A DNA stretch of 64,000 nt from Arenibacter sp. P308M17 (GTDB lineage Bacteria > Bacteroidota > Bacteroidia > Flavobacteriales > Flavobacteriaceae), in assembly GCF_003426735.1 (NCBI RefSeq), contig NZ_QVON01000004.1, positions 62,001 to 126,000 on the forward strand. Direction: 5' to 3'. Below, one piece after another: positions 45,098-52,286 of the stretch (its first letter is position 1; each line of letters opens with the position of its first letter). The position numbers were made by a program, and so were the translations under genes. A model generated the notes under the pieces. It did no database searches and was not told where the DNA came from. It was given only the letters and a program-made list of their open reading frames with translations.

Positions 45098-45646
45098 TTA
45101 TTTCAGAATTCCGTCTACAATACCATAGGTAAGGGACTCCTCTGCGTTCATCCAATAATCCCTATCAAAATCCTTCATGACCTTTTCAAAATCCTGACCA
45201 CAGTTTTCCGCCAATATTTTGGCACTTAGTTCACGGGTCTTAATAATTTCTTTGGCCTGAATCTCTATGTTAGATGCCTGCCCCCTTGCGCCGCCGCTAG
45301 GCTGATGTATCATTACCTGGGCATGGGGCTGAATAAAACGTCTTCCCTTTTCCCCTACCGATAACAAAATGGACCCCATTGAAGCTGCCAAACCGGAGCA
45401 TATGGTAGATACCGGACTCTTTAATGCCTTAATGGTATCGTATATGGCAAAACCGGAAGTAACATAACCTCCAGGACTATTAATGTACAATTGAATTTCT
45501 TTGTTGTTTTGCATATCCAAATACAACAAACGATCGATTACATGCTTAGCGGTATTATCATCTACCATTCCCCATAGAAATACTTTTCTTTCGCCCAACA
45601 ATTTTTCGTCTATGGCCTCTTGTATCTTTCCTTTTTTTGAACTCAT
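45098..45646 (-). CDS. clpP: ClpP-family serine protease subunit
   Basis: 182 residues, the proteolytic subunit fold of Clp protease. The triad is visible: Ser in GLAASMGSILL (about 88), His in HAQVMIHQPSGG (about 113), Asp in KDFDRDYWMNAEE (about 160). It is shorter than the usual 190-220 residues, with a short N-terminal region, and is not beside clpX or tig, so it is probably a second ClpP rather than the main one. A -7 box lies 22 bases upstream and a strong terminator follows. Confidence 0.9.
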   Translation of the reverse strand: MSSKKGKIQEAIDEKLLGERKVFLWGMVDDNTAKHVIDRLLYLDMQNNKEIQLYINSPGGYVTSGFAIYDTIKALKSPVSTICSGLAASMGSILLSVGEKGRRFIQPHAQVMIHQPSGGARGQASNIEIQAKEIIKTRELSAKILAENCGQDFEKVMKDFDRDYWMNAEESLTYGIVDGILK

Positions 45647-45668
45647 TTTTTAATTTCTTATTAAGTTT

Positions 45669-45676
45669 CAAAAATA
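45669..45676 (-). promoter_or_regulatory. TAnnTTTG -7 box of clpP
   Basis: TATTTTTG on the minus strand, 22 bases before the clpP ATG. No TTG at -33 spacing. Confidence 0.45.
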
Positions 45677-46014
45677 ATGAATTTATTGCGAATTATGGCA
45701 GCTAAATTATTGGCCCGTACGGATGGCTTCAAACAATGAACAATTAACAATGAGCAATGAGCAATGGATGCTGGATATTAGATTCTAGACATTAGACTTT
45801 GGATACTAGATTTTAGAATTGAGATATTTAGAAATGTGATACTGGATGCTAGATGCTAGACGTTAGACTTTGAACCTTGAACTTTCAACTTTGAACTTTT
45901 TCCCTGCCAACTGAAAACTATCCAAACCTCAATACTCAATACTATGTACTCCATTCTAAGTTGAACCTCGAACTTTAAACTGTTGTAAGTATAAGGATTT
46001 TGCCAAAAACCTTT

Positions 46015-46022
46015 TATCTTTG
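46015..46022 (+). promoter_or_regulatory. TAnnTTTG -7 box of the lipoprotein gene
   Basis: TATCTTTG ends 13 bases before the ATG at 46036. No properly spaced -33 TTG. Confidence 0.5.
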
Positions 46023-46035
46023 ATAAAAACCGAAC

Positions 46036-46722
46036 ATGAAAAAATCAGTACTGGCCGTTATTTGCTTTACGCTTCTCCTTACCGGCTGTAAAACGGATAA
46101 AAAAACAGAAGTGGCCGCTCCAAAGGCGGAACTTTCCATATTGGACAAGGTGGCCAATGCACATGGCTTTGAAAAATTCCGAAATGTTAAGGAAATTGCC
46201 TTTACTTTCAATGTGGATCGCGCAGACAGTCATTCTGAGCGCAGTTGGGTGTGGAACACCATTACCAATAACATAACCTCCATCAACAAAGGGGATACCA
46301 TTACGTACAACCGTAATACAATGGACAGTACGGCCACAAAACTGAACGGTGGTTTTATTAACGATAAATATTGGTTGATGGCCCCATTTAATCTGGTCTG
46401 GGACAAAAACAATATTACCTACGACCATAAAAGTGACGTGCCCGCCCCCATCAGCAATAACCCCATGCAAAAACTGACCATTGTTTATGGAAACGAAGGG
46501 GGCTATACTCCCGGCGATGCCTATGATTTTTATTTTGGGAACGACTATATGATAAAGGAATGGGTATTTAGAAGGTCCAATCAGCCAGAGCCTTCCCTTA
46601 TCACGACCTGGGAAAATTATGTGGATATCAACGGCTTAAAAATTGCGGAGATGCACCAGAATGGGGACGGGAGTTTTAAGCTGTATTTTACCAACATTAA
46701 AGTCACTTCAAAAACCCCGTAA
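46036..46722 (+). CDS. lipoprotein of unknown function, LolA-like outline
   Basis: 228 residues with a lipobox (FTLLLTGC, Cys18). The mature protein opens with VANAHGFEKFRNVKEIAFTFNVDR and continues in long beta strands (WLMAPFNLVWD, KLTIVYGNEGGYTPGDAYDFYF, NYMIKEWVFRR and a C-terminal KLYFTNIKV), an outline like the LolA/LolB half-barrel. Function is unknown. It stands alone between clpP and the MFS gene. Confidence 0.75.
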   Translation: MKKSVLAVICFTLLLTGCKTDKKTEVAAPKAELSILDKVANAHGFEKFRNVKEIAFTFNVDRADSHSERSWVWNTITNNITSINKGDTITYNRNTMDSTATKLNGGFINDKYWLMAPFNLVWDKNNITYDHKSDVPAPISNNPMQKLTIVYGNEGGYTPGDAYDFYFGNDYMIKEWVFRRSNQPEPSLITTWENYVDINGLKIAEMHQNGDGSFKLYFTNIKVTSKTP

Positions 46723-46748
46723 AATTTAGAGACTGTCCAAGCCCACTA

Positions 46749-47897
46749 TTACCCTTTTTTTCTATGCATCCTTAAAATGGCCATAAGTACTATTATGGTG
46801 CATAGCAAAAGAATTATAAAGGTGTACTTCAGGGAATAGCTCTCGGCTACAAATCCCAGCACTACCGGACCGATCAAGAAGCCGGAATAGCCCGTACCGG
46901 CTATAAAGGATACCCCTTGGGAAGAATCCACCCCCTTTACGGTTCCCCCGATCCTAAAAAGCTCCGGAACAATTACGGAAAAGCCAAGTCCTATCAGCGC
47001 AAATCCAAGAATGGCCATATAGATATAGGTAGTAAGGACAAAAACAAAACCTACAATGGCAATAGAGGCCCCCAAGGCCACTATTTTAACAGGTCCTATG
47101 GCCGCACTAATACTATCTCCCAAGAACCGCCCCAAGGTCATCATTACGGAAAAGGCCAAAAACCCGGTACCTATCAATGATTCCGGGGCCATACTTATTT
47201 CCTGGAGAAACAATCCACTCCAATCCACGATGGCCCCCTCCCCTCCCATTACCACAAAGGAAATGATACCCAGGACCAAGAGCGGTCTAAATAGTTTAAG
47301 GCTAAAAGGTTCTTTTTCAACCGGGGACGCTATAATATGAATATAATGCCTATGGAAAATAAAATTGATCAGAAGTACCAAAATAACGGCATATAGCATA
47401 TGTAAAGCCGGATTATTGATCGTAAATATCAAAAAACTGCCCAGGCCGGCAATTACGCCTCCCAAGCTAAAAAAACCATGGGAGGCCGACATAAAATTTT
47501 GTCGGTCTTCCTTTTCAATTTCTGTGACCAAGGTATTCATGGCAATATCGGTAAAGCCATTGCCGGCCCCCAATAAAAAAAGTCCGCCCATTAAAGAATA
47601 ATAATTGGGCGCCAACAAGGGGAACAAAGCCGCCAAGCTGCTACAGATTATTCCATACCAGGTAGCCCTGCCCACCCCTAGCCGGTTAATGATTTTGGCA
47701 GCCACGGGAAAGACGATGAATACGCCCAAAGACAGGAAAAATAGGGCGATTCCCAAATCGGCCTTGTTGATGCCCAATTTTTCCTTGACAGCAGGAATAT
47801 AAATAGCCCAGGTACCGAACAAAATATTAATACTGGCAAATACCCATGAAGGCGCAAAATATCTAGGGTTGGAAAGAATAAGACGAAGTGACTTCAT
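46749..47897 (-). CDS. MFS transporter
   Basis: 382 residues with twelve predicted membrane helices; the loop after helix 2 reads AAKIINRLGVGRATWYG, a variant of the MFS A-motif. The IPAVKEKLGINKADLGIALFFLSLG start resembles the YbjJ-like branch. It is 90 bases downstream of kynU on the same strand, so it might move a kynurenine-pathway compound, but such proteins also carry sugars and drugs; substrate is not determined. Confidence 0.85.
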   Translation of the reverse strand: MKSLRLILSNPRYFAPSWVFASINILFGTWAIYIPAVKEKLGINKADLGIALFFLSLGVFIVFPVAAKIINRLGVGRATWYGIICSSLAALFPLLAPNYYSLMGGLFLLGAGNGFTDIAMNTLVTEIEKEDRQNFMSASHGFFSLGGVIAGLGSFLIFTINNPALHMLYAVILVLLINFIFHRHYIHIIASPVEKEPFSLKLFRPLLVLGIISFVVMGGEGAIVDWSGLFLQEISMAPESLIGTGFLAFSVMMTLGRFLGDSISAAIGPVKIVALGASIAIVGFVFVLTTYIYMAILGFALIGLGFSVIVPELFRIGGTVKGVDSSQGVSFIAGTGYSGFLIGPVVLGFVAESYSLKYTFIILLLCTIIVLMAILRMHRKKG

Positions 47898-47987
47898 AAA
47901 GGGGTCTGGCGGTTATAGTGCATTAAGGTTTGAGACCGGAAATTTAGCAATTAAAATGAAAAACGTAGGAGGTTCGTGCAACTAAAC

Positions 47988-49259
47988 TTAACCCTTGGCC
48001 AAAATTCCCGATTTAAGAATCTGGCCAAAATTGTACATATCGGCAAAGGAACAATAAAAAGGCGCGGGAGCCAGACGAATTACATTGGGTTCGCGCCAAT
48101 CGGTAATTACTCCGTTTTCCATTAGAAAGTGGAACAGGTCCTTTCCCTGACCGTGCAAAAATACGGAGAGTTGGCAGCCCCTATCCGGTGGGGTAATAAT
48201 TTGGAAGGATCCTTCGGTCTCCTTATCTATCTCCTGAAGAATAAATTCCAAATAGGCCACAATGAAATTTCTTTTGGAAATCAGAGCCTCCATGCCTACT
48301 TCCTCGAACATTTCCAAAGAAGCCAGGTAAGGTGCCAAGGACAGCACGGAAGGATTGCTCACCTGCCATGCATCCGCATTTTCCATAGGTTCAAACTCTG
48401 GCTTCATTAAAAATCTGGTCTCTTTTTTAGCGCCCCACCAACCTTCAAACCTAGGAATATGGTTGTTATTTAGATGTATCTCATGAACAAAAATCCCAGA
48501 AGCGTTGCCGGGACCACTGTTCATATATTTATAACTGCACCAAGCGGCAAAATCAGCCCCCCAATCGTGTAGATTTAGGGCAACATTGCCCACTGCATGT
48601 GCCAAATCCCATCCTACGAATGCCCCCTGTGCCTTGGCCGCCCTGGTAATGGCCTCCATATTAAAGACCTGCCCATTGTAGTAATTAACTCCGCCTATGA
48701 GCACTACCGCCAGTTCCTCCCCAACCTCATTAATTTTATCGATAATATCCTGGGTATGCCAAAAATTTTCTCCCGGTCTTTTCCTGACTTCCACTATGGC
48801 GGTATTGGGGTCAAAACCATGAAATTTAACCTGACTGGCCAACATATATTGATCGGAAGGAAACGCTTTTTCCTCACAAATAATCTTAAATCTCCTTTGG
48901 GTAGGCCTGTAAAAGGAGACCATGAGCATGTGAAGGTTTACGGTCAAGGTATTCATTACGGAAACTTCTTGGGTCTTGGCCCCTACCACTTTGGCCAAGG
49001 GTGCTGCCAACCGCTCATGATAATCCCACCAAGGTTTTTCAGCATGGAAATGGCCTTCTACGGCCATATCCTTCCAATCCTTCATTATGGCGTCCACAAA
49101 CTTTTGGGTACGTTTAGGCTGTAATCCGAGGGAATTCCCTGTAAAATAAATAACATCCTTGCCCTTTGTTTTGGGAAAATGGAATTCGTCGCGATATTTC
49201 CTTAGAGGATCCACTTTATCCAATTCCTGGGCGAACGCTAACGAATTTTTAAATTCCAT
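47988..49259 (-). CDS. kynU: kynureninase
   Basis: PLP enzyme that splits kynurenine or 3-hydroxykynurenine to anthranilate or 3-hydroxyanthranilate plus alanine. 423 residues: [13 protein letters not shown] near the N-terminus, the PLP-pocket segment [20 protein letters not shown] (Asp contacts the ring nitrogen), and the Schiff-base Lys in [18 protein letters not shown] 49259 begins [19 protein letters not shown], the usual start; the longer frame opens with TTG. A -7 box and a heptamer array lie directly upstream. Works with kmo. Confidence 0.95.
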   Translation of the reverse strand: MEFKNSLAFAQELDKVDPLRKYRDEFHFPKTKGKDVIYFTGNSLGLQPKRTQKFVDAIMKDWKDMAVEGHFHAEKPWWDYHERLAAPLAKVVGAKTQEVSVMNTLTVNLHMLMVSFYRPTQRRFKIICEEKAFPSDQYMLASQVKFHGFDPNTAIVEVRKRPGENFWHTQDIIDKINEVGEELAVVLIGGVNYYNGQVFNMEAITRAAKAQGAFVGWDLAHAVGNVALNLHDWGADFAAWCSYKYMNSGPGNASGIFVHEIHLNNNHIPRFEGWWGAKKETRFLMKPEFEPMENADAWQVSNPSVLSLAPYLASLEMFEEVGMEALISKRNFIVAYLEFILQEIDKETEGSFQIITPPDRGCQLSVFLHGQGKDLFHFLMENGVITDWREPNVIRLAPAPFYCSFADMYNFGQILKSGILAKG

Positions 49260-49274
49260 ATCAAAAAATTTATG

Positions 49275-49282
49275 CAAAAATA
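49275..49282 (-). promoter_or_regulatory. TAnnTTTG -7 box of kynU
   Basis: TATTTTTG on the minus strand, 15 bases before the kynU ATG. The candidate -33 TTG at 49297-49295 is only 12 bases away; the next TTG lies in the adjoining heptamer array. Confidence 0.5.
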
Positions 49283-49302
49283 CAATTTACGAACCAAACT
49301 TT

Positions 49303-49372
49303 TAGGCAATAGGCAATAGGCAATAGGCAATAGGCAATAGGCAATAGGCAATAGGCAATAGGCAATAGGCAA
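49303..49372. repeat. tandem heptamer array, 10 x TAGGCAA
   Basis: Ten uninterrupted, identical copies of TAGGCAA (TTGCCTA on the kynU strand), beginning 20 bases upstream of the kynU -7 box. Perfect short arrays of this type change length by slipped-strand pairing, and here each unit adds a TTG on the kynU strand. Confidence 0.9.
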
Positions 49373-49528
49373 AAAAACGGATTTCATTTTTTAGACCTCA
49401 GCCGGAACTGCTGAAAAACGTTAGACGCATCCTAAATATAGCCTAACCGTAGTTTCCTTTTCAAAGGACAACAGAAAATTTAAATCGGCCAAAGTGACCT
49501 TTCTAACAGTATATTGTTGCATGATGAT

Positions 49529-49536
49529 TATATTTG
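49529..49536 (+). promoter_or_regulatory. TAnnTTTG -7 box of the O-methyltransferase gene
   Basis: TATATTTG, 27 bases before the ATG at 49564. Confidence 0.5.
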
Positions 49537-49563
49537 AACGCTTAAATATACAAAGTAATACCA

Positions 49564-50205
49564 ATGCACTTTTTATCTCCCATCCTGGAACAATATATTA
49601 GCGACCACTCCCAATCGGAACCCGAACTACTTCAAAGACTTACTCGGGAAACCCATTTAAAGGTACTTCAACCTAGGATGATTACCGGGCATTTCCAAGG
49701 TAGGGTATTGAGCCTTTTATCCAAAATAATTTCCCCAAAACATATTTTGGAAATAGGCACCTATACCGGTTACTCTGCCCTTTGCCTTGCCGAAGGCCTG
49801 CAAAAGAAGGGAACACTGCACACTATTGATATTAATGCAGAACTCCATGCCATGCAACGGCGGTATTTTGACGAAAGTGGTTATGGGCCACAAATTGTAC
49901 AGCATACCGGTGATGCCCTGGAAATAATACCTCAGCTGGAAGAAGTTTTTGATATTGTTTTTATTGATGCAGAAAAAACAAGTTACGACCACTACTTTGA
50001 GACTGCCTTAAAAAAATGTCGCTCCGGCAGTGTAATCCTATCGGACAATGTTCTGTGGTCCGGGAAGGTTGTGGAGCCCTTGGAACCCAAGGACAGGGCT
50101 ACCAGAATATTGCTCGAATACAATAAAAAATTGAGGAACGACCCCAGGGTAGAAACCGTATTGTTGCCCATTAGGGACGGACTAACACTGAGCAGGGTGT
50201 TGTAA
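49564..50205 (+). CDS. class I SAM-dependent O-methyltransferase
   Basis: 213 residues of the caffeoyl-CoA/catechol O-methyltransferase type: SAM motif ILEIGTYTGYSALCLAEGL (about 59-77), DINAELHAMQRRYFDESGYG, and the metal-binding IVFIDAEKTSYDHYFETAL (Asp near 139). A catechol-like or CoA-ester substrate is likely. It diverges from kynU by about 300 bases; methylation of a kynurenine-pathway phenol is possible but not supported by more than proximity. Ends in a strong terminator. Confidence 0.9.
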   Translation: MHFLSPILEQYISDHSQSEPELLQRLTRETHLKVLQPRMITGHFQGRVLSLLSKIISPKHILEIGTYTGYSALCLAEGLQKKGTLHTIDINAELHAMQRRYFDESGYGPQIVQHTGDALEIIPQLEEVFDIVFIDAEKTSYDHYFETALKKCRSGSVILSDNVLWSGKVVEPLEPKDRATRILLEYNKKLRNDPRVETVLLPIRDGLTLSRVL

Positions 50206-50239
50206 TACCTCCCCCTTGCCCATTTGGACCTCCCCCTAA

Positions 50240-50269
50240 CCCCCTCCCAAGGAGGGGGAATTGTTTTTT
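50240..50269 (+). terminator. terminator of the O-methyltransferase gene
   Basis: CCCCCTCC (50240-50247) pairs with GGAGGGGG (50251-50258) around CAA, followed by AATTG and six T. A related stem on the other strand lies at 50300-50316. Confidence 0.8.
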
Positions 50270-50299
50270 GCACCAATACAATCCTAAGGAACAACATCA

Positions 50300-50316
50300 C
50301 CTCCCCTTGAGGGAGG
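50300..50316 (-). terminator. terminator of the PAP2 gene
   Basis: CCTCCC (50300-50305) pairs with GGGAGG (50311-50316), just beyond the PAP2 stop. It belongs to the same CCCTCC..GGAGGG hairpin family as 50240-50269, in the opposite orientation. Confidence 0.55.
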
Positions 50317-50338
50317 GTTAGGGAGGAGACCCTTTCCC

Positions 50339-50893
50339 CTAATTTGTCCGTTCCATTTTATGGTACAATCGGTGGAAAAAAATCGCGAAGAAAATTCCCG
50401 CCAAAGCACCTACGATCAGGTCCAACGGATAATGTACGCCCACATAAATGCGACTTAAGGCAAATAATAAGGGCCAAATATAGAAGAGCCAGGACCATTT
50501 CCATTTATTCTTAAGAAATAGAAAAACACTGGTAGTAATACTAAACGAACTGGAAGAATGGCCAGAAAAAAAACTATATCCGTCCGGACTTTTAAGGATC
50601 CGGATCAAGGTATTGATTTCCTCCGTATTGTTTGGTCTTAAACGGGCCACCCATTCCTTGACCAAATAGGTGGTCATCCCCACAACGATCAAGGTGATCA
50701 GCACCGTTCCCAACACCCAAAAGGCTTCCTTTTTAGGATATGCCTTAAAAATAAGCACTATAAATAAAATAAATAAGGGGATCCAAGTACTGAAATTGGT
50801 AACGTAAGACCAAAAGACATCATGATTTTCGATGCCCAAACTGTTCAAATAGATAAAGGTATCACGGTCCCACTGTAACAGTTGGTCCAGCAT
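50339..50893 (-). CDS. PAP2-family membrane phosphatase
   Basis: 184 residues with about five transmembrane helices and the three lipid-phosphatase motifs: K-x6-RP (KEWVARLRP, about 83-91), SGH (SFFSGHSS, about 109-116) and SR-x5-H-x3-D (SRIYVGVHYPLD, about 149-160). It should dephosphorylate a lipid phosphate or undecaprenyl diphosphate on the periplasmic face. One base separates it from tatA, so the two are cotranscribed. Confidence 0.93.
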   Translation of the reverse strand: MLDQLLQWDRDTFIYLNSLGIENHDVFWSYVTNFSTWIPLFILFIVLIFKAYPKKEAFWVLGTVLITLIVVGMTTYLVKEWVARLRPNNTEEINTLIRILKSPDGYSFFSGHSSSSFSITTSVFLFLKNKWKWSWLFYIWPLLFALSRIYVGVHYPLDLIVGALAGIFFAIFFHRLYHKMERTN

Positions 50894-50894
50894 A

Positions 50895-51176
50895 TTACTT
50901 TCTTTTGACTACGCCGGTTACCTCATCAACGTTCTGCTTTACTTTATTGATCTCGTTCTTGATATCATCCGTAAAGCTGGTGTCTATACCCTGTTTTTCG
51001 GCACTTTTCTGTATCTCCTTCTTAATATCCTCTGTGGCATCCTTCAGTTGTCGCATGCCCTTTCCCAATCCCTTGGCTATGCCAGGAATTTTATCGGCGC
51101 CAAAAACCATTACCACGATAAACATGATAAAAAAGATTTCCCCCCCGCTAATGAATAGAATTATCGTACTTAACAT
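50895..51176 (-). CDS. tatA: Sec-independent translocase subunit TatA/TatE
   Basis: 93 residues: an N-terminal transmembrane helix (FFIMFIVVMVFG), the hinge and amphipathic helix FGADKIPGIAKGLGKGMRQLKDATEDI, and a charged tail. The usual FG-x-x-KIP motif is clear. Forms the pore for folded Tat substrates, which in this window include the exported Gfo/Idh proteins. tatC is not here. A -7 box ends four bases before the ATG. Confidence 0.94.
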   Translation of the reverse strand: MLSTIILFISGGEIFFIMFIVVMVFGADKIPGIAKGLGKGMRQLKDATEDIKKEIQKSAEKQGIDTSFTDDIKNEINKVKQNVDEVTGVVKRK

Positions 51177-51180
51177 AACA

Positions 51181-51188
51181 CAAATATA
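51181..51188 (-). promoter_or_regulatory. TAnnTTTG -7 box of tatA-PAP2
   Basis: TATATTTG on the minus strand ends four bases before the tatA ATG, the same geometry as at pyrE. Confidence 0.45.
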
Positions 51189-51543
51189 ATGAGAAGTTTG
51201 ACAGGGACATAAAAAATATGGTTAACTTTTTATAGCCTTCGCATACCCCATAGAACAAAACTAAAACAGTAGCTAAACCCATCAAAACAAGCCAAATACC
51301 ATTAAATTTCGGAATAACAGGATACTTCCTTATCGTGAGTTCGAAATAAAAAAATTATCAACACATTGATTTAGCGTAAATTAAAATAAATGCTACGGTC
51401 CCCTCGAGACCCAAGAAATTTCATTTTTCAAGCGGATAAAATGACATAATTTCAAAAAGTTTATTTTGGGTTACATATTAAATATGGTATAGGTAGAGAG
51501 AGATATTTATAGGTTTCTGTTAAAAATTGAAGATTTCAAGGTC

Positions 51544-51704
51544 GTCATTTCGAATGCATATGAGAAACCGAAGGTTCAGCGAAGCTAAACCGAAGGTTCA
51601 CAAATACCCCTAAAATAATATTGCATGAGCTAAATCGCACCTCCAGCTCCCGGCCAGTATTTGTGACTTCTCGTCGTCCCGAAAAGGGACTCTGTCGAAG
51701 TGAC
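51544..51704. repeat. 161 bp fold-back element
   Basis: Bounded by GTCATTTCGA and TCGAAGTGAC, a 10 bp inverted repeat with one mismatch. An inner arm CACAAATAC (near 51599) pairs with GTATTTGTG (near 51657), and GAGAA pairs with TTCTC, so most of it can fold into one long hairpin. ACCGAAGGTTCA occurs twice inside. No coding potential. Confidence 0.65.
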
Positions 51705-51833
51705 TAACGTTACCGAATTCATATCATTCATATTGAGGCTCTTAATAAACACGTCAATGGTAGCCTGCCCTTGCCGTTCAGGCGGGCGGAGTCGAGAGGT
51801 TATTGGACTGTAACCTATTTACAGTGAGGCCTT

Positions 51834-51883
51834 GATCCCCGCCCGAACGGACCGTTCGGTACGGGCGGGCGCTCGACCGGACA
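51834..51883. repeat. GC-rich 50 bp palindromic unit, copy A
   Basis: Starts GATCCCCGCCCGAACGG and ends GCTCGACCGGACA. CCCGCCCG pairs with CGGGCGGG, with an inner CGAACGG-A-CCGTTCG hairpin. Identical to copies B, C and D by eye. Confidence 0.9.
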
Positions 51884-52104
51884 GATGTCATATAAACATC
51901 TGATTTTTAATAAAATATATATCGAACTCACGTTTCCTTTTGATTAGGACTTCAACAGAAAAACCTGCAAAAACCAAAACCCCGATACCAAATAGACCGT
52001 TAGGCAATCCGGTATCGGAGCATTATTTTGGATAACATTTGTGACGTAGAATTAATTTAGGGCCAATTCCAATTTAAGGTCAAAACAAATTGTATAAACT
52101 TTAT

Positions 52105-52276
52105 AGTACAAGACAAAAATCGTCATAACAAGGTATCTCGGAAAATCCGTTTTACCCCAAACCCTAAAGCCCGCCTGTCCGGTAGGCAGGGGTGCTTGAT
52201 TTTCCTCGATTCCCCCCTTTAGGGTCGGGGTCTAAAATCGAGGAAAATCATGCGGAATTGAATTTTGTCATGTACT
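52105..52276. repeat. AGTACATGAC inverted-repeat element, copy 2
   Basis: 172 bp, inverted relative to copy 1. Ends AGTACAAGACAAAAATC and GAATTTTGTCATGTACT. The interior matches copy 1 except for an extra GC-rich palindromic stretch of about 21 bp (GCCCGCCTGTCCGGTAGGCA), apparently a second repeat inserted into it. Confidence 0.75.
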
Positions 52277-52286
52277 AAGAAAAACC

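Larger units (their letters stand above)
45647..46035. repeat. low-complexity intergenic tract between clpP and the lipoprotein gene
   Basis: From about 45730 to 45985 the DNA consists of degenerate short motifs: AACAATGAGCAATG, repeated TAGA(C/T)..TTAGA words, and TTGAACTTTCAACTTTGAAC. The same vocabulary recurs near 55.3, 55.8, 56.8, 57.1, 59.2 and 63.2 kb. No gene is seen. Confidence 0.65.
51177..52286. other. 1.1 kb gene-free region rich in inverted repeats
   Basis: No open frame here looks coding. It contains the tatA -7 box, the 161 bp fold-back element (51544-51704), a GC-rich fragment near 51770-51795 (CCGTTCAGGCGGGC, inverted relative to its relatives), copy A of the 50 bp GC-rich unit, and copy 2 of the AGTACATGAC element. 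It looks like a landing zone for short non-coding repeats. Confidence 0.7.

Noticed and set aside
48597-49124. 175-residue open frame opposite kynU
   Set aside because: Antisense to the PLP-binding region of kynU.
49303-49372. CRISPR array
   Set aside because: Units are 7 bp with no spacers; it is a simple tandem repeat.
51177-52286. Hidden tRNA or structured RNA in the 1.1 kb gap
   Set aside because: The hairpins are dispersed repeats; I see no cloverleaf, TTCGA-x-TC arm or CCA end.
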